Of a stretch of DNA of 30,862 bases, positions 16,172 to 23,704 are shown in pieces. Position 1 is the first letter of the stretch, and each line of letters starts with the position of its first letter. Source of the stretch: a virus; the IMG/VR virus record IMGVR_UViG_3300030117_001087, positions 1-30,862 of that record; one strand, 5' to 3'. The notes below the pieces were generated by a model, which saw nothing but the letters and a program-made list of their open reading frames with translations, was not told the origin of the DNA and made no database searches. Made by a program: the position numbers and the translations under genes.

Positions 16172-18016
16172 TTAATGTACGTCACTATAACGTTGACCAT
16201 ACTGTATTTCAATACCTAAGTCAACATTTAATTTAAGATTTTGGTTAAGTTTTTTTATTGCCCATTCTAGTGCAGAACTGTGCTCATCTTCTTCTCCTTT
16301 TCTAACTAGATTAATTGATTCATCGTGAAACTGCCCGATGATATTTGGTCTACGAGTTCTATAGTAAGCAACCCACTTATCAAAACAGTAAGCACCAGTT
16401 GATTGATTAAGTGTAGAGAATACATCCTTTTCATATCTAAGTGAGTGCCAGAACTTACTTACTGGATTCTGTACCCACATCTCGTCATTTATCTTTCGTA
16501 TTTTCTGATTGTCGATAAAAGCTTTGACAGACCAGTTACGTTTCCAGTATGCATCAAGCAACTCTTGTGCTGATTCTTCTGACATACCAGTGGTACGTGC
16601 TAACTTAGCCTTGCCTACGCCATAGGTAGCAGAGTAATTAACTACTTTAAAGTCTTTACGTAAGTCCTTGAGTTGATCGTTCCTACCTGCATTGTACTCG
16701 TCTATCTCTATTTGAGATACGGCATTAGCATGTAAAGCTAGGTCAAGGTGAGGGTCAAATCCCTCTTGTGACATATCGTTTACATAGTCTGGATCATAGG
16801 GATACATGTAGTGTCGTTTGGTTGTGTCCTCTAGTGAAGTCATGTCAGCACCACATAGTGTGTAACCATCTGGAACTGTAAGACAACCACGTACCTCTTT
16901 ACCCCAAGGTTTATCTACAGCAGGTAGATTGACAAGAGGTTTCTTATGTTTAAAACGTAGCGTATTTGTAAGACCATCAATCTCAGCTCTTACGTAACCA
17001 TTGTATTCACACTCTAAAAAACCCTCAAAGATTTTTAATCTGTGTTGTATAACTGTGAGTCCATCCAGTACACTTACAACTGGATTATCTTTTATTAATC
17101 TCTTAACTGATTTAGTAAGCTCGCCATTACTTCGTACTTGTGGTACGAGCCTTGTTTCTGTTGGTGACTCCTTGATATAATTAAAAGTGCAAGGTTCCCA
17201 ACCTAAAGAAAATAACCAACTTTTTACTTGATCATTAGAGTTAGGGTTAGGTTGATCCCAACCTTTAATAACTTCTACTTCTCCTTCGTAATGTCTTGGT
17301 AGTTTGTGTTCATCAAGTAGAGCAAACCATCTCTCACCATGAGATGAAGGTGAGCCATCTTTCTTAAAACAAACTTTAGGTTTGGACTTCTTAGTAGTAA
17401 TTTTTACTCTAGGCATTACACCTTTAAGTTCATTAATTTTAGATGATTGTTGTTCAGTTAATTTTGCGACACAATCTTTAGCTAAACCGACATCTAACTT
17501 CCAACCTACTCTTTCAGCCTCTGCTGCACAGTCCATTTTAAACTGCAAGTATCGAAAAAACTTATCTAACTCAGACTTACTTTTATATATAAACATAAAC
17601 CTTTTTAATACATCCTGCCACAGCTTCCAATTAATCTTAACATCTTCAACACAACGGTGACGGTAGTCATCCTGAGTAAGGTTGTGCCAGTCATCTATCT
17701 TAGGCTTAGGTATTCCAAAGTCCTCACCAAAAGACTCAAGCCCATGTTTAGGTCTGTTGTAGTTGAGAACCCAAGACATAGGTAATGTATCAAACAACCT
17801 AGCTTTAATCTTAATACCTAAGATCTTTTCTAGTAATGGTACATCATACCTAATAATGTTATGACCTATCAAACCTTGTTGGTTTAGTAGTAGATCTTTC
17901 ATACCTTTATAGTCAAACAGTGTATCATAGGTAACACCATCAGTTGTGTAGGACAGACAGTGTATCTTTGTAGCATCATCTAATAAACCATTAGCTTCTA
18001 CATCAAATACAATCAT
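16172..18016 (-). CDS. Family A DNA polymerase, T7 gp5-like
   Basis: 614 aa. The 3'-5' exonuclease domain is seen in FDVEANG (Asp5, Glu7), GHNIIRYD (51-58, Asp58) and CVEDVKI (Asp125). The polymerase domain has motif A GADMTSLED (Asp391), motif B RKDFKVVNYSATYG (453-466, Lys457, Tyr461) and motif C QFHDES (Asp565). The residue matching E. coli Pol I Phe762 is Tyr461, as in T7. It replicates the phage genome with the adjacent helicase-primase. The start overlaps the helicase stop by ATGA. A thioredoxin-binding loop could not be recognised by eye. Confidence 0.95.
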   Translation of the reverse strand: MIVFDVEANGLLDDATKIHCLSYTTDGVTYDTLFDYKGMKDLLLNQQGLIGHNIIRYDVPLLEKILGIKIKARLFDTLPMSWVLNYNRPKHGLESFGEDFGIPKPKIDDWHNLTQDDYRHRCVEDVKINWKLWQDVLKRFMFIYKSKSELDKFFRYLQFKMDCAAEAERVGWKLDVGLAKDCVAKLTEQQSSKINELKGVMPRVKITTKKSKPKVCFKKDGSPSSHGERWFALLDEHKLPRHYEGEVEVIKGWDQPNPNSNDQVKSWLFSLGWEPCTFNYIKESPTETRLVPQVRSNGELTKSVKRLIKDNPVVSVLDGLTVIQHRLKIFEGFLECEYNGYVRAEIDGLTNTLRFKHKKPLVNLPAVDKPWGKEVRGCLTVPDGYTLCGADMTSLEDTTKRHYMYPYDPDYVNDMSQEGFDPHLDLALHANAVSQIEIDEYNAGRNDQLKDLRKDFKVVNYSATYGVGKAKLARTTGMSEESAQELLDAYWKRNWSVKAFIDNQKIRKINDEMWVQNPVSKFWHSLRYEKDVFSTLNQSTGAYCFDKWVAYYRTRRPNIIGQFHDESINLVRKGEEDEHSSALEWAIKKLNQNLKLNVDLGIEIQYGQRYSDVH

Positions 18017-19617
18017 GCTGCAATTACACTCCCTTGATATGGCGCTTCTTCAGTTAGTATGGTAGTCTCTGGATCGTAGTAGACTGACCCTGCTCTACCT
18101 AATTTAGCAAACGGTCTGTTTTTGTCAACAATAAAGTTAGTGGTATTCTGAATTACCTCATCATCTGACTCAACGTCACGTTCAATCTTTATACATATGA
18201 TAGCCTCTTCTTCAAGAGACCCTGCATACTTTGTACGTCCATCATCATTAACCTGTGATATAAACACCACACCTATGTTGAGTTCCTTAGCAAGCTGTGC
18301 CATACGTGAACCCAACGTGGTGAGTGTACTTGTCGCACCATCTACACCAGACTGGGATAGATATGCAAGTCGTTGAACGTGATCAACAAAAATAAAATCA
18401 GCTCCGTACACAGATGCAGCGAGTCTAGTATAGTCGAGTAGCTTAAGAGGATCGTCATGACTGCGCATTTCAAAAACAATGGTACGTTCTCCTTGTGTCA
18501 TATCCTGTGCGGCTTTGATTACACTATCTTCTGAGTAACCATTCTCCTTGGTATCATCTCTAGTTCTAACATTTATACCAAGGTGATAGGTAGCCATAGC
18601 ACGATAGGTTGTGGACTTCATCTCCTCCATGTGTAGTAGAGCTATGCGTGTATCGTTGTCACGCAATAGCCCAGTCTCAAAGTACCGAATAACTTCGGTC
18701 TTACCAGTACCACGAGGAGCTTTGATAAAGGTAAGACCTCCCTTAACCATACCACGTATCTTGTCATCGAGGCCAGAATGACCAGTGGGTACATACTCGT
18801 AAGGGTTTTCATTTAAGATTGCCTGTTCGACATCTACATCAGAGCAGAAGAAATTTTCTGGTGAGTAACGTTGTGGTTTCTTTGCAGCCCACATCAGATC
18901 ATTACCATCGCCATGCTCTAGAAAGTCATTGGCATCTTTGTGTTTGGTCATAGGAACATACCAGAACTTATCTGGAAATGCTTGATAAATTTTGTCAGCA
19001 GCTCTACGTCCTGCGTCATCTAGCTCACCTGCATAGATGATCTCTTTGAATGACGACAGGTAAGCATGATTGTGCTTGATAAACTTCTCACCAATGCTTG
19101 CACTAGGTAGAGACTTAACAGGAAATGTTTTGCCAAGTATCTGATAGAGAGATGCGGCATCAAACTCACCCTCAGTTATATAGATACGTTGGCTAGTACC
19201 TGCGTTAAACTCAGGGCCAAACAAGAAGTGCATACCAAGTCCCTTGTCTTTCATCCAAGTCTTGGACTTATCTTGATAGGCTCTGTACTTAATGGTGTGT
19301 GGATACTTGTAGGCATAGCGTATCGGTCTACCCTCACTAGTCTGTAACTGTATCCCGTATAACTCACAGACATCAGCATCAATACTTCTGATACCATCGT
19401 AAGTCATACCATCAATTTCTATATCCATGATATTTCTCCTCTCTTTAAGTGGATACTCTTGTGCTACCCAGTCAAAAACTTCTGGCATGTTTTTCATCGG
19501 GTAGGAATTACCGCATGAATGACAGTGACCATAGCCATCATCATTCCAGTTGAATGCATCACTTGATCCGCAATCTACATACGGACAAGCTAAATGTGGG
19601 TTATCGTTTTCTGCCAT
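18013..19617 (-). CDS. Primase-helicase, T7 gp4-like
   Basis: 534 aa. An N-terminal zinc-binding domain (Cys11, Cys16, Cys32, Cys35) reads the primer site. A TOPRIM primase domain follows, with TEGEFDAA (Glu149) and GELDDAG (Asp200, Asp201). The helicase domain has Walker A APRGTGKTE (300-308), Walker B DFIFVDH (407-413) and a RecA-type core with ISQVNDDGR. It unwinds the fork and primes the lagging strand with the polymerase downstream. It overlaps a 58-aa membrane protein gene by 17 bases and lacks a strong ribosome-binding site, so coupled translation is likely. Confidence 0.94.
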   Translation of the reverse strand: MAENDNPHLACPYVDCGSSDAFNWNDDGYGHCHSCGNSYPMKNMPEVFDWVAQEYPLKERRNIMDIEIDGMTYDGIRSIDADVCELYGIQLQTSEGRPIRYAYKYPHTIKYRAYQDKSKTWMKDKGLGMHFLFGPEFNAGTSQRIYITEGEFDAASLYQILGKTFPVKSLPSASIGEKFIKHNHAYLSSFKEIIYAGELDDAGRRAADKIYQAFPDKFWYVPMTKHKDANDFLEHGDGNDLMWAAKKPQRYSPENFFCSDVDVEQAILNENPYEYVPTGHSGLDDKIRGMVKGGLTFIKAPRGTGKTEVIRYFETGLLRDNDTRIALLHMEEMKSTTYRAMATYHLGINVRTRDDTKENGYSEDSVIKAAQDMTQGERTIVFEMRSHDDPLKLLDYTRLAASVYGADFIFVDHVQRLAYLSQSGVDGATSTLTTLGSRMAQLAKELNIGVVFISQVNDDGRTKYAGSLEEEAIICIKIERDVESDDEVIQNTTNFIVDKNRPFAKLGRAGSVYYDPETTILTEEAPYQGSVIAA

Positions 19618-19777
19618 AGATCAAATCCCAAATCGTTTCCAAGATTACTAATACAGAAATTATTGGCCATGTCAAGGCAAAAATTAAAGGACTGCCATAT
19701 TCTACCTCTTCTACTATGGTTAATACTAGTATAGCACCTAGTAAATAGAGAACCATTCCTGAAAAATACATACTCAT
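19601..19777 (-). CDS. Small two-helix membrane protein (58 aa)
   Basis: Begins MSMYFSGMVLYLLGAILVL and ends in basic YGRKR. Two hydrophobic stretches, residues 4-22 and 30-47, predict a hairpin in the membrane. Support: AGGA 8 bases before the ATG, ATGA overlap with the preceding gene, and a 17-base overlap into the primase-helicase gene. The size and topology would allow a small holin or superinfection-exclusion protein, but its early-operon position argues against a holin. Unknown function. Confidence 0.65.
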   Translation of the reverse strand: MSMYFSGMVLYLLGAILVLTIVEEVEYGSPLIFALTWPIISVLVILETIWDLIYGRKR

Positions 19778-20115
19778 GAGTTTGTCCTTTTGTTCATCTT
19801 ACTTCTGTGCATTGCACGTAATCTTTCATCGTCTGTCATTTCACGTATTGAATTGTTATAATGTTTGTTATCATTATATTCAACAATAATACCAGTATTC
19901 CAATTTTTTTGTTCAGCTACAGCATCTTCATAAGTATCAAACAATTTAGGTTCTGGGTGGTTAGGAAATGCTTTTGTATCTTCTGGTACGTACATCATGT
20001 CTCCATCCACATCAATTAGCACTGCATATTTCATAGTTATTCCTTTCATCCATCGTTTTTTATAGTGCATATACATTTCTTCATCCCAACTTTCTATATG
20101 CCATTGGTCTGTCAT
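19774..20115 (-). CDS. Hypothetical protein with possible internal start
   Basis: 113 aa from ATG 20115 (MTDQWHIESW), which has AAGGAG about 9 bases upstream but overlaps the previous gene by 35 bases. A second in-frame ATG at 20034 (MKYAVLIDVDGDMMYV) has its own AAGGA 6 bases upstream and would give an 86-aa protein that starts directly with a beta strand. Both may be used. No family recognised; the C-terminus is basic (MHRSKMNKR). The ATGA overlap couples it to the membrane protein that follows. Confidence 0.55.
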   Translation of the reverse strand: MTDQWHIESWDEEMYMHYKKRWMKGITMKYAVLIDVDGDMMYVPEDTKAFPNHPEPKLFDTYEDAVAEQKNWNTGIIVEYNDNKHYNNSIREMTDDERLRAMHRSKMNKRTNS

Positions 20116-20332
20116 TCCTCTCTCTCCTTCTATCTACTGTATTTTCTGGCAGACAAACTATATCTATAACAGGATCATTAAAACCTGCCACTGCAATTAT
20201 TTCTATTGCAAGTGTATCATAATTGTCAGGGCTATTGACATAACTTACGCAAGCATCCTCATGTTCAAAAGATTTATTAAAGACAATGAAAGGATTACCC
20301 ACAGTTAAGGTCACTAATATTACCCAGTTCAT
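20081..20332 (-). CDS. Small protein with hydrophobic N-terminus (83 aa)
   Basis: Starts MNWVILVTLTVGNPFIVFNK, a weak signal-anchor or beta-rich segment, then an acidic middle and a basic C-terminus (DRRRERNDR). Two Cys (28, 60). The start overlaps the previous stop by ATGA. Its 3' end overlaps the next gene by 35 bases if that gene starts at 20115. No function recognised. Confidence 0.55.
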   Translation of the reverse strand: MNWVILVTLTVGNPFIVFNKSFEHEDACVSYVNSPDNYDTLAIEIIAVAGFNDPVIDIVCLPENTVDRRRERNDRPMAYRKLG

Positions 20333-20559
20333 TCTTCTATTTCCATCACTCTAATTTTAATAGGCTTTAACATCTTGTATTCTGGACACTCTGTTCTAAC
20401 CCAAGGTTGTTTTGACATGTCCCAATTATATTTTGAGTACCCTGAGATATTGACACTGTCAGGATTTACCTTACGTTTCCACGTACTTCTGCCCCACTTA
20501 GCTGTTACTAATTTATTTTTTGCTGTATCTTTAATAGCCCACATTTCTACATCAATCAT
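20329..20559 (-). CDS. Small basic hypothetical protein (76 aa)
   Basis: The start at 20559 (MIDVEMWAIKDTAKNK) is chosen because GGAGGT lies 9 bases upstream and the ATG overlaps the preceding stop as ATGA; longer in-frame starts at 20580 and 20640 lack ribosome-binding sites and lie within the upstream gene. The protein is basic and Trp-rich (WGRSTWKRK). No family recognised. Confidence 0.6.
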   Translation of the reverse strand: MIDVEMWAIKDTAKNKLVTAKWGRSTWKRKVNPDSVNISGYSKYNWDMSKQPWVRTECPEYKMLKPIKIRVMEIEE

Positions 20560-20726
20560 CTGGTATCTACCTCCAAACATGCTAGTGTTTCTGAGCTGTG
20601 GTTGACTAACACCACCGCTTCTTTCAATGCCAACTGGCAATCTTCTTTCTTACCATAAGATCCTAACTGGTAGTAATCAACTCCTTGATTAGTTACAAGT
20701 TGCATCCATACTAATATCCACATCAT
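20556..20726 (-). CDS. Small hypothetical protein (56 aa)
   Basis: Reads MMWILVWMQLVTNQGVDYYQ and continues with a helical Cys- and Val-containing part. AGGAG lies 9 bases before the ATG, the start directly abuts the upstream stop at 20727, and the stop overlaps the next ATG (ATGA). The hydrophobic N-terminus could be a short signal-like segment. Gene status is supported by the coupling rather than by homology. Confidence 0.55.
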   Translation of the reverse strand: MMWILVWMQLVTNQGVDYYQLGSYGKKEDCQLALKEAVVLVNHSSETLACLEVDTR

Positions 20727-20918
20727 CTATAATTTCTCCTGTAATGATACACCATAAACATTTACTTCGTAGTTGTTAATCTTCTTAGACATAATATCTT
20801 GTAAGCAATCCTCTAACTGTATCTCTTGATTAGTTTGTAGATTACCTTCAACTACTTCTTTAAACAGCTCTACTATAATCTCTCGTATCATCTGTTTATT
20901 TGTGTCGTTAATTATCAT
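20727..20918 (-). CDS. Small acidic helical protein (63 aa)
   Basis: Starts MIINDTNKQMIREIIVELFK; acidic and helical for its first 45 residues, with a beta-like tail. It overlaps the methylase stop by one base (TGATG). No domain recognised. It lies between the methylase and a run of small genes in the same operon. Confidence 0.55.
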   Translation of the reverse strand: MIINDTNKQMIREIIVELFKEVVEGNLQTNQEIQLEDCLQDIMSKKINNYEVNVYGVSLQEKL

Positions 20919-21337
20919 CAGTTCTTCCCCTTAAAAACCACGATCATACTGTCGTGCATACCTGCCTTGTTAGTTACTTTTTCTCCAAAAGAATTAATAC
21001 CAATAAATCTAACCCTACCTCTTATAAATCTAATTTCATTTGCGTTGGGTTGAATAAAGTCGTGAAATAAAACTGTGCTAGTGCTAACAGGTAAAAGCAT
21101 CACGCACAATTTACCCTTATCAGATTCATCAATAGCTTTTTTAACAAAAGCCTCCTTTAACCTTCTTGAATATGGAGGATTAATAAAGTTTCTTTTTCCC
21201 CAATCAATTTTTAAACCATCAAAGTCTGAGAACAAAGGGCATGGGTCAAAATCAAAATTAAACTCTTGATCTAATTTATCATATAGGTCATTAGGTGTTG
21301 CCCAATTATCGTGATTATCTAAATTTCTATTCTTCAT
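20918..21337 (-). CDS. DNA N6-adenine methyltransferase, phage Dam family
   Basis: 139 aa. NWATPNDLYDKLDQEFNFDFDPCP (from residue 11) and the catalytic NPPYS (53-57) are the signatures of the phage Dam-type adenine methylase family. It would methylate adenine in phage or host DNA, protecting phage DNA or tuning regulatory sites; the recognition sequence cannot be read from the protein. No partner restriction enzyme is seen beside it. The 5' end overlaps the previous gene by 11 bases. Confidence 0.9.
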   Translation of the reverse strand: MKNRNLDNHDNWATPNDLYDKLDQEFNFDFDPCPLFSDFDGLKIDWGKRNFINPPYSRRLKEAFVKKAIDESDKGKLCVMLLPVSTSTVLFHDFIQPNANEIRFIRGRVRFIGINSFGEKVTNKAGMHDSMIVVFKGKN

Positions 21338-21650
21338 CAGTCCTCTCTTTTCTTGCTAACTCCAATCCTTTGCGTAGCATTTCTTTTGCATCTTCATACT
21401 GCCCTCTGCACATACAATCATAGCTCCACCTAATCCATGACATAGCACCCATGTTTAATTCAGTGGCCTCACTTGTAATGTCTTGACTATCAGTGATAGC
21501 ACCACCGCCTACCTTATTGGCATTGAGAAACATTAACAAGCTAGGCTTGTCTACTGGCACATCGACAGGGGTGTAGGCTTTGCCACATATCTTACGTGCA
21601 TCTGCTTGTGTACCTGCCCATACACCATTGCTGTTTCTATATAGTTTCAT
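21327..21650 (-). CDS. Hypothetical protein (107 aa)
   Basis: Begins MKLYRNSNGVWAGTQADARK, a small beta-rich domain, and ends in a charged helix (YEDAKEMLRKGLELARKER, 85-103). Similar proteins occur in marine phage replication modules, from memory, with no known role. Its start overlaps the integrase stop by ATGA, so it is the first gene translated after the integrase; an excision or regulatory role is possible but unsupported. Confidence 0.6.
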   Translation of the reverse strand: MKLYRNSNGVWAGTQADARKICGKAYTPVDVPVDKPSLLMFLNANKVGGGAITDSQDITSEATELNMGAMSWIRWSYDCMCRGQYEDAKEMLRKGLELARKERTDEE

Positions 21651-22531
21651 TGTCTTTGTCTCCTCTCTAATGCAGACTGTGCTGTTTTTAAACTAAATTT
21701 ATTATACGGATTTAAACTTGATACACTCTTGTGACCAGAGACAGACTGGATAGCTAGGTGATCTACTCCACTTTCTATCATTTGTACTATCGCAGTCTTT
21801 CTCAAGTCACCAACTCGCAGGTCATCAGGAAGACCTACAGTAGCCTTAACTTCTCCAAGCAGGGAGGTCATCTGGGATACTGTTAGTGGTCTGTAGGCAC
21901 TGTCCTGTGGCCTGTGATGAGGTACTACATATTCTTGAAAGTCCCAATCCTTTTTCTGTTCAGTTAGCATTTCTAATAAGTTGTCAGGTATTGGTAGTTC
22001 AACGGTAGCACCACGTTTACTTTGAGTGATTGTAACTTTACCTTGTTCTAAGTCAACTGATTCCCAAGTCAAGTTACGAATGTCTATAGGTCTTTGCCCC
22101 CACTCATAACACATGAGAACAATTAGCCCTATGTTTCTCCACTCAAAATTACCGAAGGCAGTGTCAAGAAAAGACATCACTTGGTCATGTGTCCATATCA
22201 CAGATCGAGGTTCGCTTGATCTCTTCTTGACTCTAGCCATCGGGTTGTTTGGTATCTCATCTATTGAGATTAGAAAATTCATAAGAACTGAGAACACCCT
22301 AGCAATATGGTTTGCGTTTGCTGTTGATGTTCCCAGTTCTACTGTATCGTATATCTCTAGACACATAGCAGGGTTAATCTTCTTGATGTTAACGTTGCCA
22401 AGTGTCTTGCCCATAACAGACATACGACAGATAGATGCTAGAGCATACTCATAGTTTAGTTGAGAGGATCTAGACAGGGAGCTAAACTGTCTGGTTCTAA
22501 AGTATTTCTCCATAGCATCTTTTAGTTTCAT
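21647..22531 (-). CDS. int: Tyrosine recombinase (integrase)
   Basis: 294 aa from ATG 22531, chosen over a TTG at 22555 because AGGA lies 5 bases upstream and it couples to a micro-ORF. An N-terminal SAM-like arm-binding domain (about 1-95) precedes the catalytic domain with Arg147 (WGQRPIDI), Lys172, Arg244 (GDLRKT), His267 (SGHKS) and nucleophile Tyr276 (NPYNKF). The usual His of the HxxR box is Gly241. It would recombine attP with a host attB; no tRNA-like attP core was found nearby. Presence of an integrase suggests a temperate life cycle. Confidence 0.9.
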   Translation of the reverse strand: MKLKDAMEKYFRTRQFSSLSRSSQLNYEYALASICRMSVMGKTLGNVNIKKINPAMCLEIYDTVELGTSTANANHIARVFSVLMNFLISIDEIPNNPMARVKKRSSEPRSVIWTHDQVMSFLDTAFGNFEWRNIGLIVLMCYEWGQRPIDIRNLTWESVDLEQGKVTITQSKRGATVELPIPDNLLEMLTEQKKDWDFQEYVVPHHRPQDSAYRPLTVSQMTSLLGEVKATVGLPDDLRVGDLRKTAIVQMIESGVDHLAIQSVSGHKSVSSLNPYNKFSLKTAQSALERRQRQ

Positions 22532-22593
22532 ATCTTTCCTATCCAGTGTGTGCAATCATCATGTGAGTCGTCAGGTTTTTGGTATACTTCCAT
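22528..22593 (-). CDS. 21-aa leader ORF coupled to integrase
   Basis: ATG at 22593 begins MEVYQKPDDSHDDCTHWIG and ends TGA overlapping the integrase ATG (ATGA). AAAGGA lies 5 bases upstream. It is the first reading frame after the candidate promoter. Likely a translational-coupling leader; whether the peptide itself acts is unknown. Confidence 0.5.
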   Translation of the reverse strand: MEVYQKPDDSHDDCTHWIGKI

Positions 22594-22723
22594 GTTATCC
22601 TTTCCTACTTAAAGTATAACTTAAAGTATCTAATAACTTTTAATTATAATTATTAAATACCTATAGTTATACTTTAAGTAATACATATATGCAAATCATA
22701 TCTTAGTCAAGCGTGACACAGTG
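22594..22723 (-). promoter_or_regulatory. Integrase operon promoter/operator region
   Basis: This AT-rich gap holds dyad TACTTAAAGTA at 22606-22616, AACTTAAAGTA at 22618-22628 (12 bases on) and the reverse complement at 22670-22680. The 16-mer at 22606-22621 recurs exactly inverted at 22665-22680. On the minus strand TATACT (22618-22613) and TATAAC (22671-22666) could be -10 boxes toward the integrase. No consensus -35 is seen, so an activator or phage factor may be needed. It is also the likeliest place for attP, but no core is evident. Confidence 0.6.
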
Positions 22724-22727
22724 TCAC
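22713..22727. repeat. Perfect 7-1-7 palindrome GTGACACAGTGTCAC
   Basis: GTGACAC-A-GTGTCAC spans the stop codon of the metallopeptidase gene. There is no T-run after it on either strand, so an operator is more likely than a terminator. It borders the integrase control region. Confidence 0.6.
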
Positions 22728-23704
22728 ATACTATATCTAGTAGTAGATATTTTGTTGTATAAATTAGGGTCATCTATCTTACATTCCTCCATTAAGTCTA
22801 GTGGTGTCATGCCTAGTGAGTCCAGTAACTCAGCGACAGCAAAAGGATTATCTGCGACAATCTCAAAGAGTTGACCTACATTATCCATACTACTTTCGTA
22901 GGCATAACTACCCACACCAAAATCCTCATAGCCTAAGCTGTACCCATACCGACTACCTCTACTAATAGTCTCAGTAATAGTTGGGTCACGCTCAAACACT
23001 AGCTTAGACCAGTCAGCATTCTCCAATGCATACACTAGCTTTTCTAGGTATGCTAAGTCCTGTGACTCAGTGGTACTGTGTTGGCTGTAGTAACCAACGC
23101 TAATGTTAGTACACTCAGATACAATCTCAGCATACTCATTGCTGTCAGTGTATGAACCACCAGTATCAGGCTTGAGCTGTGGCATATTGAGTGCATCTGC
23201 AAATGAATTAGCAAAGGCATCTGATGCAGTACGAAAGCCCATCTGGTGTGTGATCACAGAGTTGTCACCGTACCTGTCAAAAGATATTACAGCCTTGGTG
23301 TAGGTAAGCCACATCGGGTAGTCTCTCACCATCTCCATGCTACCTCTACAGCCAATCTCCTCAGCCGCATGGATAACATACGTACCCTCAATACCTGCCT
23401 CAATCATAGACAGTATGACGTATATACCAGAGGTACAGTCAGCACCTAGACAGCTAGATACTTTGGGGTCAGCCACAGTCACTACATCATTGGTGACTAC
23501 TAGCTTCTGCATACCGCCCTGTCTATGCACAGTGTCATGGTGTGCAGTAAAACAAAGCTTGGGTTTGTCGCCTACCTGTAAGATGTAGTTGCCATGATCG
23601 TCAGGTTTGCCAAAGGTTGGTTCAATGAATCGTTCACAAAACAACTGTTGTGCGTCTGATCCTTGGGGTCTCATGTACCCCAACATTTCTATTATACTAT
23701 ACAT
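22724..23704 (-). CDS. M20/M28-like zinc metallopeptidase
   Basis: 326 aa. All expected metal ligands and the general base are visible: His55-x-Asp57 (TAHHDTVH), Asp89 (GADCTSG), Glu115/Glu116 (HAAEEIGCRGS), Asp143 (SFDRYG) and His209 (YYSQHSTTE). This is the co-catalytic di-zinc aminopeptidase/carboxypeptidase arrangement, so the enzyme is probably active on peptides or acylated amino acids in the cytoplasm. There is no signal peptide. Such enzymes are unusual in phages; peptide recycling, host protein processing or maturation of a small peptide are possible roles. GAGGAG lies 6 bases before the ATG; the start overlaps the upstream stop. Confidence 0.82.
   Translation of the reverse strand: MYSIIEMLGYMRPQGSDAQQLFCERFIEPTFGKPDDHGNYILQVGDKPKLCFTAHHDTVHRQGGMQKLVVTNDVVTVADPKVSSCLGADCTSGIYVILSMIEAGIEGTYVIHAAEEIGCRGSMEMVRDYPMWLTYTKAVISFDRYGDNSVITHQMGFRTASDAFANSFADALNMPQLKPDTGGSYTDSNEYAEIVSECTNISVGYYSQHSTTESQDLAYLEKLVYALENADWSKLVFERDPTITETISRGSRYGYSLGYEDFGVGSYAYESSMDNVGQLFEIVADNPFAVAELLDSLGMTPLDLMEECKIDDPNLYNKISTTRYSM

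Noticed and set aside
22594-22723. attP core or tRNA-derived attachment site
   Set aside because: No tRNA 3'-end-like sequence could be recognised; the repeats fit operators better. Absence by eye is not proof.
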